Positions 24,131 through 31,362 of a DNA stretch of 40,681 nucleotides are shown here, piece after piece. The position numbers were made by a program, and so were the translations under genes. Numbering within the stretch: position 1 is the stretch's first letter; each line of letters opens with the position of its first letter. Where the stretch lies: NCBI GenBank assembly GCA_017466325.1, contig JAFTUK010000048.1:1-40681 (forward strand). Reading direction: 5' to 3'. The DNA is from Bacteroidaceae bacterium. Its GTDB lineage: Bacteria > Bacteroidota > Bacteroidia > Bacteroidales > Bacteroidaceae. The notes beneath the pieces were generated by a model. The model did no database searches and was not told the DNA's origin. It saw only the letters and a program-made list of their open reading frames with translations.

Positions 24131-26824
24131 ATGAAACGTTACATCCTATTCATATTTGCAATGTTCCTGCTCATACCGGCCTATGCCCAGTACATTACCG
24201 GCAAGGTGGTTGCAGACGATGATGGCATGCCGTTGGTCGGTGCAACGGTCTGGTATGAAGCGAATCCTGCCGCCAAGGTGAGGGTAGGCGAGGACGGACA
24301 GTTCCGGATCCGTTTCCGCAAGGGCACGTTGGTGTTCCATTGCTTTGGTTTTGATAACTATAAGACCGAGGTTACACGCACCCGTACTGTCAACGTCAGG
24401 CTCAAGCCCACTGCCATGGAAATGTCTGAGGTTGTTGTCAAGGCCGAGAAGAAGAAGTATAGCCGCAAGAACAATCCTGCCGTCGAACTGATGGAGAAGG
24501 TAATGGCGGCAAAGAAGTCCAGGGACATGCGTACCAACGACTATGTCAGTTACGAGAAGTATGCGCGTACCATGCTTGCCCTCAACGAGTTTACTGTAGA
24601 GTCTCTGGAACAGGACGAGAATCTGAAGGGCAAGGCCTTCCTCAAGAACTATGCCGAGGTATTCCCCGAAACGGGAAAGACCATTGTGCCCATCTCCATA
24701 GAAGAGAAGAAGACCACGGAACTCTACCGCAAGAGCGATGGCAAGAGCAAGAGCGTTGTCCACGGTCATCATGCGGAAAGCCTTCTGGATGTGATTGCCG
24801 CAGGTGAGTTCATCGAAACAAAGTTCAAGGACAACCTCAAGGATGTGGACATCTACAAGGACGAAATGGTCCTCCTGGAGCACAACTTCATCAGCCCCAT
24901 CGGAGGCAATGCCGCTATCCGCTTCTATCATTACGCTTTGGGTGATACCGTAGATCTCGATGGCGAAAAGTGTATCAAGGTAGCCTTCTCTCCCGGCAAT
25001 CCTCAGGACTTCGGTTTCAGCGGTTATCTGTACATCCTTGCCGACAGTACCTATCGTGTGCGCCGTGCCAAGTTCGGTGTACCTGTTGCCAGTGGCATCA
25101 ACTTCGTTGAGAAGATGGATGTAGACCAGGAATATGTATCCCTGCCATCTGGCGAACAGATATGCAGCAAGAACAGGATGATGATGCAGCTTAAACTGAC
25201 ATCATACATGAACAAGATTCTTGTAGACTACAATGTTGTCTACAGCGATTGGACCTTTGACCCCATACCCGATTCCGAAATGGACTTTATGGGTGACGAG
25301 CGTTATGAAAAGGAGGCCAAGTCACGCGGCAATGACTATTGGGTGGCAAGCCGTCCGGACACGCTCAGCTATGCCCAGGCAAACGTTGCCGAGATGAAAC
25401 GCCGTTTCGTTGACCAGCCCACCGTAAAGGCTGTTATCTACGGTATGCGTGTCATACTCGACAACTATCTGGAAACCAGCACCAACCCCAACAAACCCAG
25501 TAAGTTCGTCATTGGTCCCTTCACTTCCATCCTTGGACATAGCAAGGCAGAGGGTTTCCATGTCCGCGTGGGTATTCAGACAACAGGTGCCCTCAACAAG
25601 CATTGGTTCCTGAAGACATGGTTCAAGTACGGTTTCAAGGACAGGCGCCCCAAGGGCTATCTCGAACTGATATATTCGTTCAACGAGAAGGAGAAGGAGG
25701 TAATCGCATACCCCATCCGCACACTGTCGGTTTCTTATGCCAACGACATACAGAGCCCCACCGACAAGTACATGCAGTTCGACAAGGACAATGCCTTCAT
25801 GGCCATCACATGGAACTCTACCCACTTCCAGTCCTACTATGAGCGCTTCAAGTTCAAGTACGATTGGGAGTTCAGCAACGGCTTGCGCCTGAATGCCGCA
25901 TTCGTACACGAGACGAATACTGGCACGGGCGACCTCTACTTCAATACCCTTCGCGAATGGGACGATGCCAAGAGGATACAGGCCGACATTCAGAAGAACA
26001 TGAACACCTACGTTCCCCTGGACGAGGTCTTGCAGTCCAATAAAATCAAATACACCGAAATACAGTTGGGCATGGAGTATCAGCCCGGTGTCAAATACCT
26101 GAACACCAAGAACCAGCGCTTCCTTGCCAACAGAGAGGCTCCTATCTATGGCATCACACATACTGTGGGTATAAAGGGTTTCCTCGGAGGCGACTATAAC
26201 TACAACCATACAGAGTTTACCCTGAAGAAGCGTTTCTGGCTCAAGTCGTGGGGTAGCATAGACGCATTCCATAGCGCCATGTTCCAGTGGAACACCGTTC
26301 CTTTCCAGCTGCTGTGTCTGCCTCAGGCCAACCCCAGCTACATCCGCAACGACAACACCTTCTCCCTGATCCGCAACATGGAGTTCCTCAACGACCGCTC
26401 CTTCGCCATGATGTACCGCTGGAATCTGAACGGCAAACTCCTCAACCGCATCCCCCTTATCAAGAAGTTGAAATGGCGCGAGAACATCGGTTTCAACATG
26501 ATGTGGGGCTATCTCAGCGACAAGAACAACCCCTTCCGTTTCAACGACACCAGCCGTTATCCCGATGAGGCCAGCAAGATGGCAGACCCAGGTTATCAGT
26601 TCCTCTACAATATGCCCGGTGAATGGGTCAATATGGAGGACGGTACAAGGCAGTACCAGCCCATCACCCAGATTATGAACAGCTGGAAACCCTATGTGGA
26701 ATTGAATGTAGGTCTCAGCAACCTGTGGAAGTTCTTCAGCATAGACTACTACCATCGCCTCACCTATAACCGCCCCGGCACTCAGACGTGGGGCATACGC
26801 TTTGCCTTCGAGGCTTCTTTCTAA
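24131..26824 (+). CDS. DUF5686 outer-membrane protein with CarboxypepD_reg-like domain
   Basis: An 897-residue exported protein. A signal peptide (MKRYILFIFAMFLLIPAYAQ) is followed by a carboxypeptidase-regulatory-like beta-sandwich (about 22-105, ITGKVVADDDGMPLVGATVWY), then the DUF5686 region with long aromatic-rich beta strands, ending FAFEASF with a terminal Phe as in outer-membrane beta-barrels. ATG 24131 is chosen because the upstream in-frame ATG would bury the signal. DUF5686 proteins are Bacteroidetes-specific barrels of unknown function; the operon context suggests placing or exporting the lipid product at the outer membrane. Confidence 0.85.
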   Translation: MKRYILFIFAMFLLIPAYAQYITGKVVADDDGMPLVGATVWYEANPAAKVRVGEDGQFRIRFRKGTLVFHCFGFDNYKTEVTRTRTVNVRLKPTAMEMSEVVVKAEKKKYSRKNNPAVELMEKVMAAKKSRDMRTNDYVSYEKYARTMLALNEFTVESLEQDENLKGKAFLKNYAEVFPETGKTIVPISIEEKKTTELYRKSDGKSKSVVHGHHAESLLDVIAAGEFIETKFKDNLKDVDIYKDEMVLLEHNFISPIGGNAAIRFYHYALGDTVDLDGEKCIKVAFSPGNPQDFGFSGYLYILADSTYRVRRAKFGVPVASGINFVEKMDVDQEYVSLPSGEQICSKNRMMMQLKLTSYMNKILVDYNVVYSDWTFDPIPDSEMDFMGDERYEKEAKSRGNDYWVASRPDTLSYAQANVAEMKRRFVDQPTVKAVIYGMRVILDNYLETSTNPNKPSKFVIGPFTSILGHSKAEGFHVRVGIQTTGALNKHWFLKTWFKYGFKDRRPKGYLELIYSFNEKEKEVIAYPIRTLSVSYANDIQSPTDKYMQFDKDNAFMAITWNSTHFQSYYERFKFKYDWEFSNGLRLNAAFVHETNTGTGDLYFNTLREWDDAKRIQADIQKNMNTYVPLDEVLQSNKIKYTEIQLGMEYQPGVKYLNTKNQRFLANREAPIYGITHTVGIKGFLGGDYNYNHTEFTLKKRFWLKSWGSIDAFHSAMFQWNTVPFQLLCLPQANPSYIRNDNTFSLIRNMEFLNDRSFAMMYRWNLNGKLLNRIPLIKKLKWRENIGFNMMWGYLSDKNNPFRFNDTSRYPDEASKMADPGYQFLYNMPGEWVNMEDGTRQYQPITQIMNSWKPYVELNVGLSNLWKFFSIDYYHRLTYNRPGTQTWGIRFAFEASF

Positions 26825-26861
26825 AACAAAACCGAATATAAACGTATTACAACTACCGAAT

Positions 26862-27596
26862 ATGAAGTATGCACTTGTAACAGGCGGCAGCCGTGGCATC
26901 GGACGTGCCGTATGTGTCAAACTGGCTCAGATGGGCTATAATGTTCTCATAAACTTTGCAGGCAACATCACCGCTGCCGAAGAGACCCTGCGTCTTGTAC
27001 GCGAGGCAGGTACCGACGGCGAACTGATGAAGTTCGATGTCAGCAATGCCGAGGAGACCAGCTCCGCCATCGAAGCATGGCAGCAGGCTCACGAGGACCA
27101 GGACGAATACATAGAGATTCTTGTAAACAACGCCGGCATCCGCAAGGACAATATCATGGGTCTCATGCCCCAGGAGGATTGGATTAGCGTGCTTGGTGTT
27201 AGTCTCAACGGCTTCTACAACGTCACCCAGCCTCTGCTCATGCCCATGCAGTTCCACAAGTTCGGCCGTATCATCAATATGGCCAGTGTCAGCGGCATCA
27301 TGGGTATGCAGGGACAGACCAACTACTCGGCTGCCAAGGGTGGCCTTATCGCTGCCACCAAGGCTCTTGCCAAGGAAGTTGCCAAGAAGAACGTCACCTG
27401 CAACGCCATTGCCCCCGGTTTCATCAAGACCGACATGGTGGAAGGTCTCGACGAGGCGGCACTTAAGAAGACCATCCCCGCCAACCGTTTCGGCACACCC
27501 GAGGAGGTGGCAGAGTGTGTCGCTTTCCTGTGCAGTCCTCAGGCAGGCTACATCACCGGCAACGTCATTTCCATCAACGGTGGCCTGTACACATAA
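26862..27596 (+). CDS. FabG-like 3-oxoacyl-ACP reductase (SDR)
   Basis: A 244-residue short-chain dehydrogenase: cofactor motif TGGSRGIG (7-14), NNAG (89-92), catalytic Ser142, Tyr155 and Lys159 (NYSAAKGG), and C-terminal GYITGNVISINGGLYT. It should reduce the beta-keto group made by the operon's ketosynthase using NADPH. ATG 26862 is preferred to the frame's earlier ATG inside the DUF5686 gene. Confidence 0.92.
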   Translation: MKYALVTGGSRGIGRAVCVKLAQMGYNVLINFAGNITAAEETLRLVREAGTDGELMKFDVSNAEETSSAIEAWQQAHEDQDEYIEILVNNAGIRKDNIMGLMPQEDWISVLGVSLNGFYNVTQPLLMPMQFHKFGRIINMASVSGIMGMQGQTNYSAAKGGLIAATKALAKEVAKKNVTCNAIAPGFIKTDMVEGLDEAALKKTIPANRFGTPEEVAECVAFLCSPQAGYITGNVISINGGLYT

Positions 27597-27631
27597 TTTT
27601 TGTTACATAAACAAAAAGAATATAACAGAAA

Positions 27632-28216
27632 ATGAAGAAGATTCTTAGCTTCATATTCCTCTCCGTCCTCACACTGTCGTCTTTGGCACAGAACGTGGAT
27701 TTCCAGAAGGCCGTGGCCAAGTTCCGCGGAACGACAGGCGTAACTGCCGTTGCCACCCGTGTTGACCACAAGGCAGCCGTTGCCGAGGACGACAAGGCCA
27801 CAGGCACAATGGTTATACAGAGTCCCGACAAGATGAACATCAGTGTTGCCGACGGCAAGGAGCAACTGGACATGAACGGCGACGATTTCACTATGATTAT
27901 GCGTGGTCGCGAGTACAAGGCCAACAGCAAGAAGAACAACCAGTTCGTCGCTTTCCAGGCAGTACTTACCGCCATCATCAAGGGCGACGGCACGGGTTTG
28001 GCCGAGGTTCCCGGCGTCGAACTCACCCAGAAAGGCAATATCATTACCATACACATGGACCCCACGGTAGGTCAGGCCAAGAAGAAGCGCATGATGTTCA
28101 GCTCCTTCGTCATCACCTTGGATGTCAAGAAGGGAGAAATCCTTACCCTGCGCATGAACGGCCGTGGCAAGAACTATACCGAGTATAGCTTCAGTGGTTT
28201 TGTGTTCAAGAAATAG
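27632..28216 (+). CDS. LolA-like outer-membrane lipoprotein carrier protein
   Basis: A 194-residue periplasmic protein with a signal peptide (MKKILSFIFLSVLTLSSLAQ) and LolA/LolB-like beta-strand pattern (ATGTMVIQSPDKMNIS, FTMIMRGREYKANSKKNNQF, TLRMNGRGKNYTEYSFSGF). LolA-like proteins occur in aryl-polyene-type clusters and are thought to shuttle hydrophobic products between membranes. It is 35 bases after fabG-like and nine bases before the thioesterase. Confidence 0.8.
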   Translation: MKKILSFIFLSVLTLSSLAQNVDFQKAVAKFRGTTGVTAVATRVDHKAAVAEDDKATGTMVIQSPDKMNISVADGKEQLDMNGDDFTMIMRGREYKANSKKNNQFVAFQAVLTAIIKGDGTGLAEVPGVELTQKGNIITIHMDPTVGQAKKKRMMFSSFVITLDVKKGEILTLRMNGRGKNYTEYSFSGFVFKK

Positions 28217-28225
28217 CCCTCTCCC

Positions 28226-28648
28226 GTGGAAATAACAGACGTTTGCCGTGTTCCGGTAAAGTTCAGCGAGATAGACTCCATGCGCATAGTATGGCATGGC
28301 AACTACATCGTGTATTTCGAGGACGGTCGCGAATCCTTCGGCCGCCATTATCCCGGCATGGGTTACGAAGTCATGCAGGAGACAGGCATCTATGCCCCCA
28401 TCTACGACGTCCACACCCGTCACTATGCATCCTTGCAAATGGGGGATGTCGCCGTTATCCACACCACCTTCGTTCACAAGCGCGGAGCACGCCTCGACTA
28501 TAAATACCGCATATACCGCGAGCGCGACGGCGTCCTTTGTTGCGAAGGCGAAACTACCCAGTTGTTCATCGAACCCAACGGCGATTTGATGCTCGACTTG
28601 CCCGACTTCGTAAAGGCCTGGAAAGAAAAATGGCTGAAACAGCAATAA
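28226..28648 (+). CDS. 4HBT-type acyl thioesterase
   Basis: A 140-residue hotdog thioesterase of the YbgC/FadM class; EIDSMRIVWHGNYIVYFEDGRES matches the family active-site helix (Asp17, His24, Glu32). The start is a GTG nine bases after the LolA-like stop; no ATG precedes the conserved opening. It is the last gene of the operon, with a terminator 12 bases after the stop, and likely releases or transfers the acyl chain. Confidence 0.87.
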   Translation: MEITDVCRVPVKFSEIDSMRIVWHGNYIVYFEDGRESFGRHYPGMGYEVMQETGIYAPIYDVHTRHYASLQMGDVAVIHTTFVHKRGARLDYKYRIYRERDGVLCCEGETTQLFIEPNGDLMLDLPDFVKAWKEKWLKQQ

Positions 28649-28659
28649 CACAAATCAAG

Positions 28660-28700
28660 AAATGGAGAGAACCAATGCCGCTTCTCTCCATTTTGTTTAT
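28660..28700 (+). terminator. Terminator of the acyl-lipid operon
   Basis: AAATGGAGAGAA (28660-28671) pairs perfectly with TTCTCTCCATTT (28682-28693), loop of ten, followed by TGTTTATT. It also faces the convergent fic gene. Confidence 0.82.
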
Positions 28701-28756
28701 TGCCTCACATCGGTCATTAGCGCATAACAGTCTTTTGACCGGTTGGGGATAATATG

Positions 28757-30073
28757 TTACTCCTTTGCTCCTTTTATCAAAGCCTCGAAGTGCTGACCTC
28801 TAATATAGTTGAATTTGACTTTGTTGACAGGGACTTTTTCAACAAAACCTCTTTCGACCAATGCGTCCATATCCAATTTAACTGTGGGATGACTGACGGC
28901 AAACCTGTTTTGCAGTTCTTTGATGGTCAAGACCAAATGCGGATTCTCGTTCAGTAGAGATAGTATTACAGCCTGTCTATCGTTCAGATTGCCCAGTTTG
29001 ATAAAATCAAACGTTTGTTGTTGCTGGGATTTCTTGTCAATATAGTGTTTCAACTCTTTGAATGCCAGTTCCAACGCCCTCAAATGGTAGGTTATGAAAT
29101 ATCCAATATCGTTACCATCGGCTTCGGCATGCAAGTAGGCCTTTTCATAGCTTGCCTTGGATTTATATATAACTCTTGAGATAGAGAGGTATTCGGTCAA
29201 CCAATATCCACTCTTAAGCATATACCAATAAAACAGGGCACGTGCCGTTCTTCCGTTTCCATCGACAAAGGGGTGGACATAGGCAATCATGAAATGCACA
29301 ATGATAGCCCTGATAATAGGATGCACAAACACCTCTTTCTCCATATCATTGAAGAAATTACACAATGATTCTACAAACTCAGGTATGTCAGTATAACCGG
29401 GAGGTGTATGTACCACTTCATGTGTAATGCTATTCTCTACCACGATATTATCATTCTCTCTAAACCGTCCTTCATCTTCGGGGTTTTCAAGAGTCTTGTA
29501 TGTCATCAGAGAATGTATTTGTTGCAATAGTTCTTTGGTCAATGGCTTATCTTTATTCTCAACGATGAAACGGATAGAGACATAATTGTTGTAAATCATC
29601 TGTTCAGAACGGCTACGCGGAGATATTTCTTTTCGCAGCATCTCCTTAGCCACCTTTCTGGTTGTCGAAGCGCCCTCCATCTGACTGGAAGAAATAGCCT
29701 CTTCCATCAACGAAGATATGAGGTATTGTTCCTTACTCTTGTGAGGGATAAGTGAGTTGTTGCCCCACGAACCGCCAAAGTTCATGTCAAAGTAATGACA
29801 CAAACGCTGCATGCTATTCGTCAAGAAAAACGATATACCATACCTCTTCCATACCGTAAGCCCCTGAAGCATTCTACTAAACTTTACGCACGCCCACAGT
29901 TCAGCGGGTGCGATGTCTCCTGAGCCATCGGCAACTCTCTTGTATTTCACATCGGACCAATACAGGTATTTCTCATTGATTTCATCAACCAATTCCCTTA
30001 CCTCGGGCTTATTCATTAACGGAACGGCCTTAGCCATCAATTCATGGTTGAGTTGTGGAGAACTTTCAATCAT
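28757..30073 (-). CDS. Class II Fic family protein with C-terminal winged helix
   Basis: A 438-residue Fic protein. The catalytic motif HPFVDGNGR (267-275) is complete, so AMP transfer from ATP is likely. The inhibitory motif SSQMEG (129-134) lies N-terminal to the Fic core, defining class II (self-inhibited by Glu133). The last 80 residues contain NDRQAVILSLLNENPHLVLT and a winged-helix segment (RFAVSHPTVKLDMDALVERG). Its promoter region holds palindromic TGTAGATTCTACA sites, consistent with autoregulation by this winged helix. Base composition is more AT-rich than the operon to its left, as expected for an acquired gene. Target protein unknown. Confidence 0.92.
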   Translation of the reverse strand: MIESSPQLNHELMAKAVPLMNKPEVRELVDEINEKYLYWSDVKYKRVADGSGDIAPAELWACVKFSRMLQGLTVWKRYGISFFLTNSMQRLCHYFDMNFGGSWGNNSLIPHKSKEQYLISSLMEEAISSSQMEGASTTRKVAKEMLRKEISPRSRSEQMIYNNYVSIRFIVENKDKPLTKELLQQIHSLMTYKTLENPEDEGRFRENDNIVVENSITHEVVHTPPGYTDIPEFVESLCNFFNDMEKEVFVHPIIRAIIVHFMIAYVHPFVDGNGRTARALFYWYMLKSGYWLTEYLSISRVIYKSKASYEKAYLHAEADGNDIGYFITYHLRALELAFKELKHYIDKKSQQQQTFDFIKLGNLNDRQAVILSLLNENPHLVLTIKELQNRFAVSHPTVKLDMDALVERGFVEKVPVNKVKFNYIRGQHFEALIKGAKE

Positions 30074-30091
30074 ACTATTCTATATTTGGTG

Positions 30092-30175
30092 TAAAGATAG
30101 TACAAATACTTGTAGATTCTACAAAAATCTTCAAGAAATTACAAGAAATAGGTTAAAATTCTTGTAGATTCTTCA
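30092..30175 (-). promoter_or_regulatory. fic promoter with operator-like palindromes
   Basis: Minus-strand TATCTTTA (30092-30099) resembles a -7 box, and TTTG at 30122-30125 could be a loose -33 element (spacing 22). Between and over them lies the perfect palindrome TGTAGA-T-TCTACA (30111-30123). A near copy (TGTAGATTCTTCA) lies at 30163-30175, and the 12-mer CTTGTAGATTCT is exact at 30109-30120 and 30161-30172. Confidence 0.6.
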
Positions 30176-30497
30176 AACATCTACATAAAACTACAAGTTT
30201 CTTGCAACTTCCGAGTTTGCTGCCCCTTTGACAAACCTCCCTTTTGTTTCTTGCGTTTCCGTGTAATAGCAAATAGGCTTAAATGCAGTTTTCTCACATC
30301 GGGGGGATGATGTAGACGGGGTTGTTGCAGATTGAACGTCAGTTCGCTTTGCGGTCTTAAATCTGCTCACGCTCGGGGATGTAGGGACTCGGCATGCCGA
30401 GTCCGCTTATGCTTTGTTATCGGACACGGCTGCCGTGTCCCTACCATGCTCGCGCTTACTCGCAGTTTTCCGTTTTCCGATTTCACTTTTCCGTTCT
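30176..30497. other. Non-coding gap with REP-like palindromes
   Basis: No supported gene. Contains two G+C-rich palindromes (separate entry) and, near 30465-30480, a TTTTCCGTTTTCCG stretch shared with other gaps in the window. Confidence 0.55.
30382..30443. repeat. REP/BIME-like pair of inverted palindromes
   Basis: GGACTCGGCATGCCGAGTCC (30385-30404) is a perfect 20-base palindrome. GGACACGGC-T-GCCGTGTCC (30422-30440) is a perfect 9-1-9 palindrome. The first is preceded by GTAG and the second followed by CTAC, so the two units are diverged inverted copies of one module, as in BIMEs. No RAYT transposase is in the window. Confidence 0.7.
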
Positions 30498-30716
30498 TCA
30501 AGGTTCGCCCAGAAAGTCCTCTATCACCTTCATCTGCCTTAGTGTCAAGGTACGCTGGTTGGGTTGGTATCCTATTTCTGTAAGGGCTTCCAGAAGTCCA
30601 CGCGTCTTCACTATCTCATCCCGGAAATGGCGCAGGGCATTCTTGTAGTTGCACTCGGGGAAATAGCGCATGGCAACCCTGCCAAATTGTAGTGCATGTT
30701 TCTTTCTGTTTCTCAT
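30498..30716 (-). CDS. DUF4248 family protein
   Basis: A 72-residue protein matching DUF4248: RYFPECNYKNALRHFRDEI (approximately FPxxxxxxAxxxLxxWI), ALTEIGYQPNQRTLTLRQMKVIEDFLGEP with the conserved C-terminal LGEP. Function unknown; the family is frequent in Bacteroidales accessory modules next to M15 peptidases and VirE/DUF3987 helicases, as here. Last gene of the leftward module. Confidence 0.85.
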   Translation of the reverse strand: MRNRKKHALQFGRVAMRYFPECNYKNALRHFRDEIVKTRGLLEALTEIGYQPNQRTLTLRQMKVIEDFLGEP

Positions 30717-30761
30717 TTGCTTTTAGGTTATTAGGTGGACCCAGCGCCCCCCCGAATACTC

Positions 30762-30917
30762 GGACCCTCCCCCTTGCCCCTCCACAAGGGAGGGGAGTAT
30801 GATGTATCTGTAAAAGAGGGATTGATGGGTCATGGTTAATAGATTTTGTTAATGCTTAATATTCAATAGTCGGTTGTAATCACTCCCTCCCATAGAGGGG
30901 AGGGCTGGGGAGGGGTC
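30762..30917. repeat. GC-rich inverted-repeat element, copy A
   Basis: The left arm (30762-30800) contains CCCTCCACAAGGGAGGGGAG; the right arm (about 30858-30917) reads in from ATTCAATAGTCGGTTGTAA to a CCCTCC...GGGAGGG hairpin and GGGGTC. The arms are roughly inverted copies around a 55-60 base AT-richer core. The left arm differs from copy B at only 2 of 39 positions by eye. The right arm forms the 3' end of the M15 peptidase gene. Confidence 0.75.
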
Positions 30918-31316
30918 TTTCAGGCGCTTTGCCGAAACATGTATCCAATGTGTGTTTCCGTTCCTCTCCCATATCAGTTCATGCACGGCTGGCAGAGTCT
31001 TCAGGAAGGCCAGATACTCCAGCCCTTTCTCCACCGATGGCAAATGAATGTCTGCCGCCTCGCCTCGGAGGTGCTGGGAGTTCTTCACGCCACCCACGGC
31101 TCCATTCAGTTCGGGGCAACGGTAGCCGCTCGTTATCCTGATAGGCCCGAACCTGTCGCGCAGGGGCTGTAGCACCATGTGGCACAGGTATGCCAGGTTC
31201 AATACTTGCTCCACGCTGGAGCATTCGTTCTCTATGCCAAGTCTTTTAGCGGTGTCCGAGCGAGTGAACTCGCTCAGACGGAAGTTGGTTGATAGTTGCA
31301 TGTTGGTGTTATACAT
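30849..31316 (-). CDS. M15-type D-Ala-D-Ala carboxypeptidase / endolysin-like
   Basis: A 155-residue Peptidase_M15_3-type zinc peptidase, as in phage endolysins and Bacteroidales accessory modules. Zinc ligands lie in SQHLRGEAADIH and HWIHV; ITSGYRCPELNGAVGG is the standard lead-in. No signal peptide. ATG 31314-31316 or a second ATG five codons in (31299-31301) could start it. The last 22 or so residues (from about 133) are translated from interspersed repeat copy A, so the ancestral protein probably ended near RLKD. Confidence 0.85.
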   Translation of the reverse strand: MYNTNMQLSTNFRLSEFTRSDTAKRLGIENECSSVEQVLNLAYLCHMVLQPLRDRFGPIRITSGYRCPELNGAVGGVKNSQHLRGEAADIHLPSVEKGLEYLAFLKTLPAVHELIWERNGNTHWIHVSAKRLKDPSPALPSMGGSDYNRLLNIKH

Positions 31317-31330
31317 CGTTCAAAAACTAA

Positions 31331-31362
31331 CTGTTAAACTGTTAAACTGTTAAACTGTTAAA
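31331..31362. repeat. Octamer tandem repeat CTGTTAAA x4
   Basis: Four exact CTGTTAAA units span the end of the VirE-like gene and supply its last codons and TAA stop. Because the period is eight, TAA falls in every frame, and both strands contain TAA (TTTAACAG), so the block stops translation in all six frames. Confidence 0.85.

Noticed and set aside
25322-26920. A 532-codon minus-strand frame opposite the DUF5686 gene
   Set aside because: Low-complexity Val/Leu/Gly/Glu-rich translation typical of a shadow of a G+C-rich gene.
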